In this document: one piece after another, positions 8,268-16,730 of the stretch
How positions within the stretch are numbered: position 1 is the first letter of the stretch
Layout: every line of letters starts with the position of its first letter
From: Candidatus Copromonas faecavium (nom. illeg.)
GTDB taxonomy: Bacteria; Bacillota; Clostridia; Lachnospirales; Lachnospiraceae
Direction of reading: 5' to 3'
NCBI GenBank assembly: GCA_018712915.1
Contig: DVGC01000009.1
Span: 1 to 46,298, forward strand
Length of the DNA stretch: 46,298 bases
Position numbers and translations under genes: made by a program
Notes under the pieces: generated by a model
What the model saw: only the letters and a program-made list of their open reading frames with translations
Told to the model about the DNA's origin: nothing
Database searches by the model: none

Positions 8268-9863
8268 ATGGAAGTCAATTATGGGATTTTATCAGTCATC
8301 CCTCCGCTTGTTGCCATCATCTTATGTTTCGCTACGCAGCAGGCACTTATCTCCATGTTTGCCGGCTTATTCGTCGGTGCGCTGATTATCTGCAATTACA
8401 ATCCCTTGAGTGCAGTTGCCTATTCGCTGGACTCCATCGCCGTCAACATGACGGAAAATATCATTCTTTTGCTGTTCACTCTGTTCATGGGTGTTGGCAT
8501 TGCCTTCATCTGGCGTCTGGGCGGCAGCTATGCACTGGCAGAAGCCGCAAAAAAACGCTTTAAGAAGAGACGTTCCGTCTGCCTCGGAGCCTGGGGACTG
8601 GGCATGTGCTGCTCTGTCAATGACTGTCTGGTATCAGCCGTAGACGGAAACGTATTCCGCGATATCTGCAAAGAATACCGGATTTCCTCAGAAAAATTCG
8701 CGTATGTGCTGGATGCTACCGGCGCTCCTTCGGCAGCCCTCTTTATCTCCGACTGGATCGCCTACCAGATCAGTATGATCGGCCAGGGACTGGCTGCTGC
8801 CGGCATTACGGGAATCACTCCGGTTGCCGCCTATATCAGCGGTCTTCCCTTCAACATGTATTCTATCTTTACCCTGCTGTTCTGCGGCATGCTGATGTAT
8901 ACGGGAAGAGATTACGGTCCGATGTTAAAAGCGGAAGCGCGTGCTCTGACCACCGGACAGTATCTGCGTCCGGAAGCAAAAGCCATGATGGATCTGAACA
9001 ACGAGCTGGGTGAAGCGAAAATGAACCGTCCTCTGATTCGCTGCTTCGTCCTTCCGATCCTGATTGCTTTCGTCATCATCATCGCCGGAATCTTTTATAC
9101 AGGCCTGACCAATCCTGCTCTTGCAGGCAATGACATCATGTCTATCCTCAATGCCTGTGACGCCACCCTTGCTCTGTACTGGGGTTCCTTCGGTATGGCG
9201 TTAACCGGTATTGTTCTGGCTCTTACCACCAGAATTATGACCTTTGAGGAAACCATGAATACCATCGTTGATGGCTTCAAACTGATGGCCATTACCGGTG
9301 CAATCCTTGTTATGGCATGGTGCCTGGGTGCCATCACTCAGGAACTGGGCTTCGGAGACTTCGTATCCACCTATATCGGCGAAAATGTTCCCACCGGACT
9401 GCTTCCGCTTCTGGTACTCATCTGTTCCTGTCTGGCCGCTTTTGCCACCGGAACTTCCTGGGGCACCATGGCTATCATGACTCCGCTCGCCATTCAGCTT
9501 GGATACTCCGTAACCGGCGACATTCTGTTTGCTACCGGTATGACCGGTGCAGTTCTTTCCGGTGCCATCTTCGGAGACCAGTGTTCGCCCGTATCAGATG
9601 TAACGATTATGGCGGCAATCTTCTCAGGCGCGGATCTGCTGGACCATGTTAAGACCCAGCTTCCTTATGCCCTGACTGTCATCGGCGTCATCGGAGTGCT
9701 GTATGTCATTTTCGGTTTCACCGAAATGTCTCCGTTTATCCTTCTGGCCATCGGTATCGTGGCACTGTACTTCCTGCAGATTATCCTGCATAAGTATTAC
9801 ATAAAGAAGTACAACATCGACCCCAACTATACCAAATTCATGACAGAGGATCACAAGAACTAA
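8268..9863 (+). CDS. NhaC-superfamily Na+/H+ antiporter-like permease, copy 2
   Basis: A 531-residue membrane protein aligning end to end with the upstream copy, with long identical stretches such as the RRSVCLG and YRISSEKF regions and an identical C-terminal KYNIDPNYTK block. AGGAGG lies six bases before the ATG. Differences are scattered through the membrane helices, and the active-site-like NDCLVSAVDGN and TGTSWGT segments are unchanged, so both copies look functional. It has its own sigma-54 promoter and terminator. The two may differ in affinity or substrate range; sequence alone cannot say. See copy 1 for the possible substrate classes of this superfamily. Confidence 0.9.
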   Translation: MEVNYGILSVIPPLVAIILCFATQQALISMFAGLFVGALIICNYNPLSAVAYSLDSIAVNMTENIILLLFTLFMGVGIAFIWRLGGSYALAEAAKKRFKKRRSVCLGAWGLGMCCSVNDCLVSAVDGNVFRDICKEYRISSEKFAYVLDATGAPSAALFISDWIAYQISMIGQGLAAAGITGITPVAAYISGLPFNMYSIFTLLFCGMLMYTGRDYGPMLKAEARALTTGQYLRPEAKAMMDLNNELGEAKMNRPLIRCFVLPILIAFVIIIAGIFYTGLTNPALAGNDIMSILNACDATLALYWGSFGMALTGIVLALTTRIMTFEETMNTIVDGFKLMAITGAILVMAWCLGAITQELGFGDFVSTYIGENVPTGLLPLLVLICSCLAAFATGTSWGTMAIMTPLAIQLGYSVTGDILFATGMTGAVLSGAIFGDQCSPVSDVTIMAAIFSGADLLDHVKTQLPYALTVIGVIGVLYVIFGFTEMSPFILLAIGIVALYFLQIILHKYYIKKYNIDPNYTKFMTEDHKN

Positions 9864-9883
9864 CATCATTCCTTAATTCCCCT

Positions 9884-9916
9884 GGAGCGGGCAGCGCCGT
9901 CTGCCTGCTCCTTTTT
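9884..9916 (+). terminator. Intrinsic terminator after nhaC-like copy 2
   Basis: GGAGCGGGCAG pairs with CTGCCTGCTCC and is followed by five T residues. Confidence 0.85.
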
Positions 9917-10096
9917 CCTGTGTTCTGCCCCTTCTCTCCTGCTCCGTCTTTCCTTCTTCCACTTCCTCTGTTCCCTGCATTTATATCTTTTCGGTTTCCT
10001 CCTGCCCTGCTTCTTCTGTTTTCGTTCCTGTTTCTCATCCTCCCTTCTTTCCTGCTGTCTCCCCTATTTTTCTTTCTCTTTTTCTTTTCTGTCAAT
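9917..10096. other. Polypyrimidine intergenic tract
   Basis: Almost exclusively C and T on the plus strand for about 180 bp, ending just before the promoter of the hydroxyacid dehydrogenase. Open frames across it are low-complexity and have no supporting start signals. Similar tracts lie at 7720-7830, 12470-12598, 36600-36680 and 41945-42246. Confidence 0.6.
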
Positions 10097-10098
10097 AC

Positions 10099-10127
10099 TT
10101 GTTTTTTCTCTTTTCTGACGGTATGAT
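10099..10127 (+). promoter_or_regulatory. Sigma-70-type promoter of the hydroxyacid dehydrogenase gene
   Basis: TTGTTT and TATGAT with a 17-base spacer, ending 23 bases before the start codon. No -24/-12 element is seen here, so this unit may be outside direct sigma-54 control. Confidence 0.6.
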
Positions 10128-10149
10128 ATAGATATGAAAGGAGTCTCTT

Positions 10150-11100
10150 ATGAACACCAAAACAGTCGTATTGAATGCAAAAAAAATGAATTTTGACGGA
10201 AAGCTGGACTTTTCTATCCTTTCTTCCGAAGTTGTGGTCTATGATGACACTACCCCCGAAGAGCTTTTGGACAGAATTGAAGGAGCAGACGTTATTGTCA
10301 CAAAAGAAATGCCGGTAAACGGCGAACTGATCCGGAAATTCCCGTCTTCCGTCAAGCTGATCTGTGAGGCAGGAACGGGCTACAACAACCTGGATCTGGA
10401 TGCCGCCAGAGAAAAGGGCATCATGGTCTGCAACATTCCTGCCTACAGCACCCAGCGGGTTGCTCAGACGGCCATCATGCTTCTCTTAAACTTAAGCTCC
10501 ACCATGCAGATTCAGATGGCCATGCTGGCAAAGGGCAATCATGACAACTTTACAAAAAACCTTCAGGTTCCCCATGTGGAAGTCAATGACAAGACCCTTG
10601 GAATCATTGGCGCCGGCCACATCGGGCAGGCTGTTATCCGGGCAGCACAGGCTCTGGATATGAATATCCTGGTCTATACACGGACCCCAAAAGAAGACGG
10701 AAACGGAATCCGCTACGTGGACTTGGAAACTCTGCTGAAAAACAGCGATTATGTTTCCCTCCACTGTCCGCTGACTCCTCAGACCAGACATCTGATCAAC
10801 AAAGATACCCTGGCTCTTATGAAGCCGGAAGCGTTCCTTATCAACACTTCCCGCGGAGCCCTGGTGGATGAGCCGGCTCTTATCGAAGCACTTCAGAACG
10901 GAACCATTGCCGGCGCCGGACTGGATGTTCAGGAAGTGGAGCCGCCGGCAGAGGACAATCCCCTTTATACCATGCCCAACGTCATTCTGACGCCCCATAT
11001 GGGCTGGAAGGGCCTGGAAACCAGGAAGCGTCTTGTTTCCATCCTGGCCGGAAACATCAAAGCCTGGGAAGACAATGCTCCGGTCAATGTCGTATCTTAA
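10150..11100 (+). CDS. D-2-hydroxyacid dehydrogenase (NAD-dependent)
   Basis: A 316-residue member of the D-isomer-specific 2-hydroxyacid dehydrogenase family, which interconverts 2-keto and D-2-hydroxy acids. The Rossmann motif GIIGAGHIGQAV is present near residue 153, followed by the catalytic triad Arg235 (NTSRGALVDE), Glu264 (DVQEVEP) and His283 (LTPHMGW). The start has AAAGGAG at a good distance. It precedes the amidohydrolase by 113 bp on the same strand and no terminator separates them, so co-transcription is likely. The residues that decide between glycerate, phosphoglycerate, lactate or other acids do not allow a precise call. Confidence 0.9.
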   Translation: MNTKTVVLNAKKMNFDGKLDFSILSSEVVVYDDTTPEELLDRIEGADVIVTKEMPVNGELIRKFPSSVKLICEAGTGYNNLDLDAAREKGIMVCNIPAYSTQRVAQTAIMLLLNLSSTMQIQMAMLAKGNHDNFTKNLQVPHVEVNDKTLGIIGAGHIGQAVIRAAQALDMNILVYTRTPKEDGNGIRYVDLETLLKNSDYVSLHCPLTPQTRHLINKDTLALMKPEAFLINTSRGALVDEPALIEALQNGTIAGAGLDVQEVEPPAEDNPLYTMPNVILTPHMGWKGLETRKRLVSILAGNIKAWEDNAPVNVVS

Positions 11101-11213
11101 AAGACTGAAAGAGCCCGGATGCCTGTCCGTGTTTTGTTTTCTGCAGAACAGAAAGCTCACTCAGCAGATGATTCCCCGGCATCAGTCCGGGATAAAGAAG
11201 GAGGAATACATAC

Positions 11214-12359
11214 ATGATTTGTATCAAGAACGGTACTCTGCATACTGCCGTATCCAGAGAACCCATGAAAGCAGATTTGCTTATTGACAACGGAAAAATC
11301 GTCCGCATTGCCGAAAACATCCAGGAGCCGGACGCCCAGGTCATCGATGCTTCAGGCCTTAACGTGTATCCCGGCTTTGTGGAGGCACACTGCCATATCG
11401 GCCTTGACGGCTATGGAATCGGCTACGAAGGCCATGACTATAACGAGCTCAACGATCCGGTAACGCCCCAGCTTCGGGCCATCGACGGCATCAATCCTTT
11501 TGATCCCTGCCTGTCTATGGCTGCAAAAGCCGGTGTCACCAGCTTCGCCACCGGTCCAGGCAGCTCCAATGCCATCGGCGGAACCTTTGTTGCCATCAAA
11601 CCTGTTGGCAAACGTGTTGACAATATGATTGTCAAGTATCCCGTTGCCATGAAATGTGCTTTTGGAGAAAATCCCAAACGCTGCTATCAGAATAAGGGAA
11701 TCTCCAGCCGCATGACAAATGCTGCCATGATCCGCGAAGCTCTGGATAAGGCCAAATTATATGAGGCGAAGATCGAGGCAGCCGGTGACGACGCCTCCAA
11801 GCTTCCTGCATACGATCAGAAATCCCAGGCTCTGCTGCCCTTAATCAACAAGGAAATTCCGTTAAAGGCTCATGCACATCAGGCCAACGATATCTGCACA
11901 GCTCTGCGCATTGCCAGAGAATACGATCTGGACATCACCCTGGAGCATGTTACCGAGGGCCATATGATTACAGAAGAGCTGGCCAAGGAGAACGTACCCC
12001 TTGCCGTAGGCCCCACTCTTGGACATGCCTCCAAATTCGAGCTGCAGAACAAGACCTGGGAAACTCCGGGAATCCTTGCAAAAGCCGGCTGCCATGTTTC
12101 CATTATCACCGATGCTCCGGTTATCCCGCTTCATTATCTGCCTCTTTGCGCCGGAATGGCCATCAAGGCAGGCATGGATGAATACGATGCCCTGCGGGCC
12201 ATCACCATCAACCCTGCTGAACACATCGGCATTGCCGATCGGGTTGGTTCTCTTGAAGTTGGAAAGGACGCTGACGTGGTCATCCTGGATGGTTCACCTT
12301 TCTCTGTGGAAGGAAAGGTCTGCCACGTCCTGATCAACGGAAACGAAATTGAGCTTTAA
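11214..12359 (+). CDS. Amidohydrolase family metal-dependent hydrolase
   Basis: A 381-residue protein of the amidohydrolase superfamily (imidazolonepropionase/dihydroorotase-like fold). Metal-site motifs are visible: HCHIG (the HxH pair) in GFVEAHCHIGLDG, His in KAHAHQANDI, His in LEHVTEGH, and Asp in ITDAPVIPL. The C-terminal GSLEVGKDADVVILDG strand is typical of the family. AAGGAGG lies seven bases before the ATG. It probably hydrolyses a C-N bond in a cyclic or acylated nitrogen compound. Proximity to the transporters and sigma-54 operon suggests one catabolic route, but substrate is unknown. The last codons and stop are part of a 17-bp tandem duplication. Confidence 0.88.
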   Translation: MICIKNGTLHTAVSREPMKADLLIDNGKIVRIAENIQEPDAQVIDASGLNVYPGFVEAHCHIGLDGYGIGYEGHDYNELNDPVTPQLRAIDGINPFDPCLSMAAKAGVTSFATGPGSSNAIGGTFVAIKPVGKRVDNMIVKYPVAMKCAFGENPKRCYQNKGISSRMTNAAMIREALDKAKLYEAKIEAAGDDASKLPAYDQKSQALLPLINKEIPLKAHAHQANDICTALRIAREYDLDITLEHVTEGHMITEELAKENVPLAVGPTLGHASKFELQNKTWETPGILAKAGCHVSIITDAPVIPLHYLPLCAGMAIKAGMDEYDALRAITINPAEHIGIADRVGSLEVGKDADVVILDGSPFSVEGKVCHVLINGNEIEL

Positions 12360-12377
12360 TCGAAATTGAGCTTTAAT
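12344..12377 (+). repeat. Exact 17-bp tandem duplication across the amidohydrolase stop codon
   Basis: CGAAATTGAGCTTTAAT occurs at 12344-12360 and again at 12361-12377. The first copy holds the last codons and the stop; the second repeats it out of use. The protein is not changed. Confidence 0.9.
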
Positions 12378-12415
12378 TCTATTTTGTTCTCGCGTTTTTT
12401 TACTTTCGCTTCTAT

Positions 12416-12461
12416 AAAAAAATCCCCCGGCAGGAATCTTTCATCGGATTCCCGCCGGGGG
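12416..12461. terminator. Bidirectional intrinsic terminator
   Basis: A strong stem pairs CCCCCGGC plus GGAATC with GATTCC plus GCCGGGGG. Read leftward it is followed by seven U residues, serving the cell-wall-binding gene. Read rightward it serves the amidohydrolase with a weaker U run. The rest of the gap up to 12598 is pyrimidine-rich and shows no gene. Confidence 0.85.
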
Positions 12462-12598
12462 TTCGTTTTCCATCAGTGTTCGTCTTCTCTTTCGCTCTGC
12501 CATTCCTGCGTTTCGTTTTTCCAACGCTTTGTCTTTCTTTCGTTTCGCTTTTTTCGTTCCGGTACTGATTCGCTTTTTCTTTTTATATTTTTGTCTCT

Positions 12599-14023
12599 TT
12601 AATAAGTTCCGTCATAGAATACCGGCTCAATGGGTTCGCCGTAGCTTATGGATTTAACGACGGCTTCACCGTTAATGGAAGTCACCAGCCCGCTGCTGTT
12701 TACCTCATACTCATTATCATCCCGGTCCTTTACAGTACGGTTCTTGGAAATCCGTCCGGATGTGTTGACCACATAGGTATCATACGTTCCGTCATCGTTC
12801 GGCAGGCTCACCAGAGAATACCGGCTGTCACTGTCGGCTTCCTGGCGTTTTCCCATATAATAAAGATAATTATCTTTTACTCCCGTAACGCCCCGTCCGG
12901 CATTGGTTCCCTCATTAAAATAGAATACCGTCTTTGTTCCGTCCCCTTCTTCAATTGTCTCCCGGCCTTTTAACGGCGTTTTGGAATCCTCATCGAAATA
13001 ATAGGACGTATATTCATCGGTGCTCCCAATCTGAACTTTAATCAGACCATCCACAGGATTGCCGCTCTGATCAAACAGATAGTTTTTTCCGTCTATCCTG
13101 GTAAAATCACTGGTAGACGGATTATCATATCCAGGGCCAGTCTTAGGTGTACCGTCTTTATTGAAATAATACCATACCACCGGCTCGTCCACATTGTTCT
13201 GAAGAATTTCCGGAGGCTCCAGAGACAGCCAGCCCTGCACAGCTGAGCCCAGTGTCACATTCCGGATTCCTTCTTCTGCAAAATAGCTCCAGTCTTCGAT
13301 GCTGTCGCTGGGAGCCGAATCCGGATCGCCTTCCAGATAAACCCATCCGGTCATCATCCGGCCATCGGCACCAAAGCAGAAATACTCTCCATCAATTCTG
13401 GCAACGCGGTAATCACCGCCCTCGCTGGAATCTTCAGGCGTATATTTCTTTCCATTGCTTCCAAAATAATACCAGTATTTGCCGTCCAGGCTTTCTTCCC
13501 CATAGAAATCATACTCGTCCTCATCCGGCGGATCCAGATACTTCCATCCGGATCTTCTGGCTCCATCCGTTCCAAGCCAGTACATTCCATCCTCAGACCA
13601 GCCGACTTCCATCCGTCCGTCAGAATCAAAAAGATACTGATACCCCTTCACTGTCTCCCATTCGTCGACTGCCTTTTTCCCATTGCTTTTAAAGTAATAC
13701 CAGTAAACTTCTCCGTCTCTTCCGTAAGGATCTTCCGTCTGAACCCACTGCTCCGTCACCATAATTCCATTGCTGTCCACATAGTAGTCGTCGCCGTCTA
13801 CCCAGCAGCTTACAGCCATCTCTCCGTTGGAATCCAGCCAGCGCCATAAATTATCTGCGCCGCGCTTCCATTCGTTTCTGATCCGGTTGCCGTTGCTGTC
13901 CAGATAAATCCATGTATTCGACTCCGACATAGCCCATCCTTCTGCTGCATAGGCGCTCATTGTCAACATGCCGAAAGTCAGCACAGCTGCTGCCGCTGCT
14001 ACCTTATACCCTTTTCTCCACAT
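12599..14023 (-). CDS. Secreted cell-wall-binding repeat protein
   Basis: A 474-residue exported protein. An N-terminal signal peptide (Lys-rich start, then an Ala/Val/Leu core) ends near AYAAEG. The rest consists of degenerate aromatic-glycine repeats such as WIYLDSNGNRI, WRWLDSNGEM, YYVDSNGIMV and YWYYFKSNGKK, typical of choline-binding/cell-wall-binding (CW_binding_1) modules. No catalytic domain is visible, so it may be a purely wall-associated protein. AAGGAG precedes the ATG by about ten bases. It stands alone between a bidirectional terminator and a divergent methyltransferase gene. Acidic residues are frequent in the inserts between repeats. Ligand (choline or teichoic acid) is unknown. 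Confidence 0.85.
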   Translation of the reverse strand: MWRKGYKVAAAAAVLTFGMLTMSAYAAEGWAMSESNTWIYLDSNGNRIRNEWKRGADNLWRWLDSNGEMAVSCWVDGDDYYVDSNGIMVTEQWVQTEDPYGRDGEVYWYYFKSNGKKAVDEWETVKGYQYLFDSDGRMEVGWSEDGMYWLGTDGARRSGWKYLDPPDEDEYDFYGEESLDGKYWYYFGSNGKKYTPEDSSEGGDYRVARIDGEYFCFGADGRMMTGWVYLEGDPDSAPSDSIEDWSYFAEEGIRNVTLGSAVQGWLSLEPPEILQNNVDEPVVWYYFNKDGTPKTGPGYDNPSTSDFTRIDGKNYLFDQSGNPVDGLIKVQIGSTDEYTSYYFDEDSKTPLKGRETIEEGDGTKTVFYFNEGTNAGRGVTGVKDNYLYYMGKRQEADSDSRYSLVSLPNDDGTYDTYVVNTSGRISKNRTVKDRDDNEYEVNSSGLVTSINGEAVVKSISYGEPIEPVFYDGTY

Positions 14024-14157
14024 AAAAATCCATCTCCTTACACTCGTATGCTGCCTTCAGGCAAACCATACTGCGCCTTTCTATATTCTACCAGCAAATT
14101 CCCAAAGATTCAACCGATATAATCTTTCAATTCCCTTACAATTCGGCAGGAATCCAT

Positions 14158-14186
14158 TTGACAGTCTTTTCCATTTCCATTATACT
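14158..14186 (+). promoter_or_regulatory. Sigma-70 promoter of the methyltransferase gene
   Basis: TTGACA and TATACT spaced by 17 bases. It overlaps the 5' end of the longest possible reading frame of the downstream gene, which therefore must start later. Confidence 0.75.
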
Positions 14187-14229
14187 GAACAGAGACTTCG
14201 CTGCCAAGAGGCAAAGCAGCGGCAAAACA

Positions 14230-15135
14230 ATGAAGAAAGAGACGGTGAACAACATGTGGGTTGCGGATGGATGGAAAGATTATGAAGTCATAGACTGCTC
14301 CAGGGGAGAAAAGCTGGAACGCTGGGGAAAATATCTTCTGGTCCGGCCCGATCCACAGGTAATCTGGGATACAGACAGGACTCTTACCGGCTGGAAACAG
14401 CCCAACGGCCATTATCACCGCAGTTCCAAAGGCGGCGGACAGTGGGAATTTTTTGATCTGCCGGAGCAGTGGAGCATTCACTATAAGGAGCTGACCTTTC
14501 ATTTAAAGCCCTTCAGCTTTAAACACACCGGGCTTTTCCCGGAACAGGCTGCCAACTGGGACTGGTTCGGAGAAAAAATCCGCCGGGCAGGTCGGTCCAT
14601 TAAAGTCCTGAACCTGTTCGCCTATACAGGAGGTGCAACCCTGGCAGCGGCAAAGGCCGGAGCCTCCGTTACCCATGTAGATGCGTCCAAGGGCATGGTA
14701 ACCTGGGCAAAGGAAAATGCACACGGAAGCGGCCTGGGAGATGCCTCCATCCGCTGGATCGTGGACGACTGCGTGAAATTTGTGGAGCGGGAAATCCGCC
14801 GCGGCAACCATTATGATGCCATTATTATGGATCCGCCATCCTATGGACGCGGCCCCAAGGGGGAAATCTGGAAAATTGAAGATGCTGTTTTCCCTCTCGT
14901 TAAGCTCTGCGCCAGCCTGTTATCGGAAAAGCCCCTGTTCTTTCTCATTAATTCCTACACCACCGGACTGGCACCTGCCGTTCTCACCTACATGCTGGGA
15001 CTGGCCGTTGCATCCAAATTCGGCGGTACCATTCAGTCAGAGGAAATTGGACTTCCCGTTACTTCCACCGGACTCGTCCTTCCCTGCGGTGCTTCCGGCC
15101 GGTGGGAAGCTGCGCCTGACATATGCCGGAACTAG
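14230..15135 (+). CDS. Class I SAM-dependent methyltransferase (RlmI-like)
   Basis: A SAM-dependent methyltransferase with motif I NLFAYTGGATLAAAKAGA, an acidic VDAS at motif II, and MDPPSYGRGPKGE (the DPPSYG motif), as in rRNA cytosine-C5 methyltransferases of the RlmI/RlmK type. An N-terminal PUA domain like that of RlmI is not evident; the N-terminal 110 residues have a different aromatic-rich sequence. The reading frame extends up to 14158, but a promoter occupies that point, so the start is either the ATG at 14230 or the one at 14254 (MWVADGWKDYE). Neither has a strong ribosome binding site. The gene is followed by its own terminator. Target is probably rRNA, by family. Confidence 0.8.
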   Translation: MKKETVNNMWVADGWKDYEVIDCSRGEKLERWGKYLLVRPDPQVIWDTDRTLTGWKQPNGHYHRSSKGGGQWEFFDLPEQWSIHYKELTFHLKPFSFKHTGLFPEQAANWDWFGEKIRRAGRSIKVLNLFAYTGGATLAAAKAGASVTHVDASKGMVTWAKENAHGSGLGDASIRWIVDDCVKFVEREIRRGNHYDAIIMDPPSYGRGPKGEIWKIEDAVFPLVKLCASLLSEKPLFFLINSYTTGLAPAVLTYMLGLAVASKFGGTIQSEEIGLPVTSTGLVLPCGASGRWEAAPDICRN

Positions 15136-15214
15136 CCTCTCTGTTCAGAAGCTTCCGACTGTTCTTTTTCACTTATACCTGTGCCTGTCCCGGATTTTCA
15201 GACACAGCATTTGT

Positions 15215-15257
15215 CATCCCGGCTGAGCTTCTGCTCGGACGGGATGTTATTTTTTTG
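15215..15257 (+). terminator. Intrinsic terminator after the methyltransferase gene
   Basis: CATCCCG pairs with CGGGATG, with an inner GAGC/GCTC stem, followed by TTATTTTTTT. Confidence 0.85.
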
Positions 15258-15285
15258 CTAAGTTTTCATTGTTTCTCAACAAATA

Positions 15286-15314
15286 TTGGACATTTTGTAT
15301 TAAGATAGTATAAT
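15286..15314 (+). promoter_or_regulatory. Sigma-70 promoter of trkA-trkH
   Basis: TTGGAC and TATAAT spaced by 17 bases, 46 bp before the trkA start codon. Confidence 0.8.
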
Positions 15315-15359
15315 GATGATCAGATATCCTATATCATAATCACAAAGGAAACAACGAAG

Positions 15360-16718
15360 ATGAATATTATCATTGTAGGATGCGGAAAGGTGGGCGCAAG
15401 CCTGGCTGAACGGCTGAGCGCCGAGGATCATGACCTGGTCCTGGTGGATTTAAATCCGCAGAAAGTAGAAGAACTGTCCAATCAGTTTGACGCGATGGGC
15501 ATCGTTGGAAACGGCGCCAGCTTTAACATTCAGCAGGAGGCCGGCGTGGAGCATGCAGATCTTTTTATCGCCGTCACCGGCGCGGATGAGCTGAACCTTC
15601 TCTGCTGCCTGATGGCCAAAAAGTCCGGCCATTGCCAGACCATTGCCAGAGTACGAAACCCCATGTACAATCAGGAAATCCGCTTTATCAAGGAACAGCT
15701 GGGGATTTCCATGATTATAAACCCCGAGCTGACGGCAGCCAAGGAGATTCTCAAGCTGCTGAAATTCCCGTCGGCCATTAAAATTGATACCTTTGCCAAG
15801 GGTCGTGTGGAGCTTCTGCGTTTCCGTTTAAAACCGGAAATCGGGTTCGGCGGCAAGGCCATCGTGGACATCATCGATCGTCTGAAAACCGACGTTCTGA
15901 TCTGCGCCGTGGAGCGGGGAACTGACGTCGTAATCCCAAACGGAAGTTTTGTACTCCAGGATAATGATATTCTCTCCATCGTAGGCTCCCTGGAAAATAC
16001 TTCGAAGTTTTTTGAGCAGATTGGCTTAAAGCCAAAAACGGTGAAGAATTCCCTGATTGTGGGCGGCGGAACCATTGCCCATTATCTGACCCAGAACCTG
16101 CTGAAAATCGGATTCCGGGTCCGCATTATCGAGCAGAATCCGGAACGCTGCGAATACTTAAGCGAGCATCTTCCCGGAGCCGATATCATCAACGGAGACG
16201 CCAGCAATGAAAGCCTGCTTCTTGAAGAGGGCCTTTCTACGGCTGATTCTTTCGTTGCCTTAACCGGTATGGACGAGGAGAATATTTTCCTGTCTCTGTT
16301 TGCGAAAAAGCATTCCAAGGGAAAAACCATCGCCAAAGTCAACCGAATTGCATTCAACGACATTATTGACAGCCTGGACATTGGAAGCATCGTCTATCCC
16401 AAATACCTGACTGCCGACTATATCCTTCAGTACGTGCGTGCCTGGCAGAACTCCATCGGCAGCAACGTGGAAACGCTTTATAAAATTCTTGACGGCAGGG
16501 CTGAAGCCCTGGAATTTTCCATCCGTGAACCATCGGCAGTAACCGATGTCCCCCTGATGGATCTGAATCTGAAGGACAACCTGTTAATCTGCTGCATCAA
16601 CCGTAAAGGCGTGATTTTAACGCCCAGAGGGCAGAACAAAATCAAGGTTGGCGATACGGTTATTATCGTCACAACCAACCGGGGCCTTCATGATATCCGG
16701 GATATTTTAAAAGGATAG
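15360..16718 (+). CDS. trkA: Trk system potassium transporter regulatory subunit TrkA
   Basis: A 452-residue cytoplasmic protein with two RCK units, the usual length for TrkA. The first Rossmann domain begins MNIIIVGCGKVGASLAERL, with Asp (LVDLN) after beta-2 for NAD(H) binding. The second begins near residue 226 (LIVGGGTIAHYL). TrkA_C domains follow each. It binds nucleotides and gates the TrkH channel at the membrane. AAAGGAA precedes the ATG. trkH starts 12 bases after its stop codon, with its own GAGGAG site, so the pair is one operon. A second, KtrAB-type system lies at 31-33 kb. Confidence 0.95.
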   Translation: MNIIIVGCGKVGASLAERLSAEDHDLVLVDLNPQKVEELSNQFDAMGIVGNGASFNIQQEAGVEHADLFIAVTGADELNLLCCLMAKKSGHCQTIARVRNPMYNQEIRFIKEQLGISMIINPELTAAKEILKLLKFPSAIKIDTFAKGRVELLRFRLKPEIGFGGKAIVDIIDRLKTDVLICAVERGTDVVIPNGSFVLQDNDILSIVGSLENTSKFFEQIGLKPKTVKNSLIVGGGTIAHYLTQNLLKIGFRVRIIEQNPERCEYLSEHLPGADIINGDASNESLLLEEGLSTADSFVALTGMDEENIFLSLFAKKHSKGKTIAKVNRIAFNDIIDSLDIGSIVYPKYLTADYILQYVRAWQNSIGSNVETLYKILDGRAEALEFSIREPSAVTDVPLMDLNLKDNLLICCINRKGVILTPRGQNKIKVGDTVIIVTTNRGLHDIRDILKG

Positions 16719-16730
16719 AGGAGTGTTTCC

